Notes under the pieces: model-generated
The model's database searches: none
What the model was told of the DNA's origin: nothing
The model's input: the letters and a program-made list of their open reading frames with translations, nothing else
Program-made: the position numbers and the translations under genes
Assembly (NCBI GenBank): GCA_023441625.1
Contig: JAEZOA010000082.1
Span: forward strand, 1-15,506
From: Bacillota bacterium
Lineage (GTDB): Bacteria > Bacillota > Clostridia > Acetivibrionales > DSM-1351
Length of the DNA: 15,506 nucleotides
Direction of reading: 5' to 3'
Part shown: positions 14,641-15,506 of the stretch, piece after piece
Numbering within the stretch: position 1 is the first letter of the stretch
How the letters are laid out: the number at the start of each line of letters is the position of its first letter

Positions 14641-15506
14641 CTATGCCTTCTTAAACAAATACTCCTTAACCAGGACTATTCCAACTGCAAGTATACCACC
14701 TATAACTAGACCAACAATAGCATTAAGGGCGTTGCTTGGACTTGTTTTATTAATCGGAGCTATTGGTTCTGACAATAAGCGTATGTTCGTTTTAGCAACA
14801 TTCATGATACTTGACTTCTGAACGTCATATATCCCTGTTTCATAGTATTTTTCTATCGCCTTCTTTTCTATATCAAGCTCTTTTAAGTATTCTTTATAAG
14901 CTCTTATATTATCTTCTGTCATAATTATCAACTGCTTATTTGCTACTATACCCTCCTGTAGTTTGGTATATGCAGGATTAATAATATTTTCAATAACCAC
15001 ATTAGCATTAGTACTAGTTAACTCATTCTGATTAATTGTCTCAGGTGTTTGCGTTAGTATTTCTTCATTTTTCTTAAGAATTTCTTTTGTACTAACTAAA
15101 ATAAGTTCCTGACCTTCCAAACCAGCACTAAAATTATCGTAGTAATAACTTACAGCTTTTTCTTTAGTCAACATATCCACATATTCTATATAGTTTTTAT
15201 ATAGCACTTTAGCAAATTTTAATGACTCCTCAGGACTTTTTTCAGATACTTTTACATCGAATACATTTTGAGTTAAGTTTCTTGCATCAATATCTCCTAA
15301 AGCTATTTTCCCTTTTAACTCTGAAATTGTAATATCTTTCCCTCGCTCATACCCCATGTCCTTCATGGTATTTAGTATTACGTCATTACTTATAATTAGC
15401 CTTAAATATTGTCCATTAGTTGAAACAGGTAATTTGTATTCACCATACTTCGTAGTATATGTCTCAGGAATATTTACATCTATTTTCAAATCGGTATTAT
15501 AAACAG
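14641..15506 (-). CDS. Wzz/YveK-type polysaccharide chain-length protein, N-terminus missing
   Basis: Membrane protein expected to set polymer length or support export of a capsular or exopolysaccharide. The frame is open to the window edge (VYNTD before the first TTG at 15489), so the start and the first membrane helix lie outside. A TTG start at 15489 is not credible because the protein would lack its N-terminal anchor. The visible 287 residues show the family's extracytoplasmic domain, with ITISELKGKIALGDI and NVFDVKVSEKSPEESLKFAKVLYKNYIEYV early on, and a long helical, probably coiled-coil middle (about 115-220). The proline-rich SEPIAPINKTSP at about 245-256 leads into a C-terminal membrane helix at about 260-280, and the protein ends EYLFKKA. 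No tyrosine-kinase domain is fused at the C-terminus. The pairing with a nucleotide-sugar dehydratase implies a larger polysaccharide locus to the right. Confidence 0.82.
   Translation of the reverse strand, partial: VYNTDLKIDVNIPETYTTKYGEYKLPVSTNGQYLRLIISNDVILNTMKDMGYERGKDITISELKGKIALGDIDARNLTQNVFDVKVSEKSPEESLKFAKVLYKNYIEYVDMLTKEKAVSYYYDNFSAGLEGQELILVSTKEILKKNEEILTQTPETINQNELTSTNANVVIENIINPAYTKLQEGIVANKQLIIMTEDNIRAYKEYLKELDIEKKAIEKYYETGIYDVQKSSIMNVAKTNIRLLSEPIAPINKTSPSNALNAIVGLVIGGILAVGIVLVKEYLFKKA

Overview
The window is low-G+C DNA (roughly one third G+C by eye) and reads as chromosome of an anaerobic Firmicute, most likely class Clostridia. The evidence is a WalRK (YycFG) two-component operon with YycH, YycI and YycJ, a DeoD-type purine nucleoside phosphorylase, strong GGAGG-type ribosome binding sites and TGnTATAAT extended -10 promoters. 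I cannot name a genus with confidence.

Left part (1-1640): the last 25 codons of an unidentified gene and its terminator; an uncharacterised intergenic stretch with a long imperfect dyad; a tRNA-Val(UAC) on the minus strand with a near-consensus promoter and its own terminator; deoD on the plus strand; then about 350 bases with a terminator-like hairpin and the promoter of the next gene. From 1641 to 4133 lies a polytopic LTA-synthase-family phosphoglycerol transferase. Its last codons and stop run into a GGGAC-rich repeat fragment.

Central part (4191-12465, all minus strand): the cell-wall control cluster. In transcription order it is walR, walK, a small secreted Ig-like/beta-rich protein I do not recognise, yycH, yycI, murA, yycJ (walJ) and rlmH. 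It resembles the Bacillus wal operon, with three differences: an extra secreted-protein gene between walK and yycH, murA between yycI and yycJ, and no HtrC-type protease gene before rlmH. Three promoters can be read in it, ahead of walR, ahead of the secreted-protein gene and ahead of murA. The second overlaps a perfect match to the published WalR box (TGTWAH-N5-TGTWAH). A one-mismatch box covers the murA start point, and variant direct repeats lie upstream of walR. Together these suggest a WalR feedback circuit that sets the level of its own accessory proteins and perhaps of the first committed step of peptidoglycan synthesis.

Right part (12657-15506, minus strand): two surface-polysaccharide genes, a FlaA1/PglF/CapD-type membrane nucleotide-sugar dehydratase with its own promoter, and a Wzz/YveK-type chain-length protein cut off by the window end, separated by a terminator. 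The window as a whole is a cell-envelope neighbourhood: glycan precursors, polysaccharide length control, wall-stress signalling and an anionic-polymer synthase.
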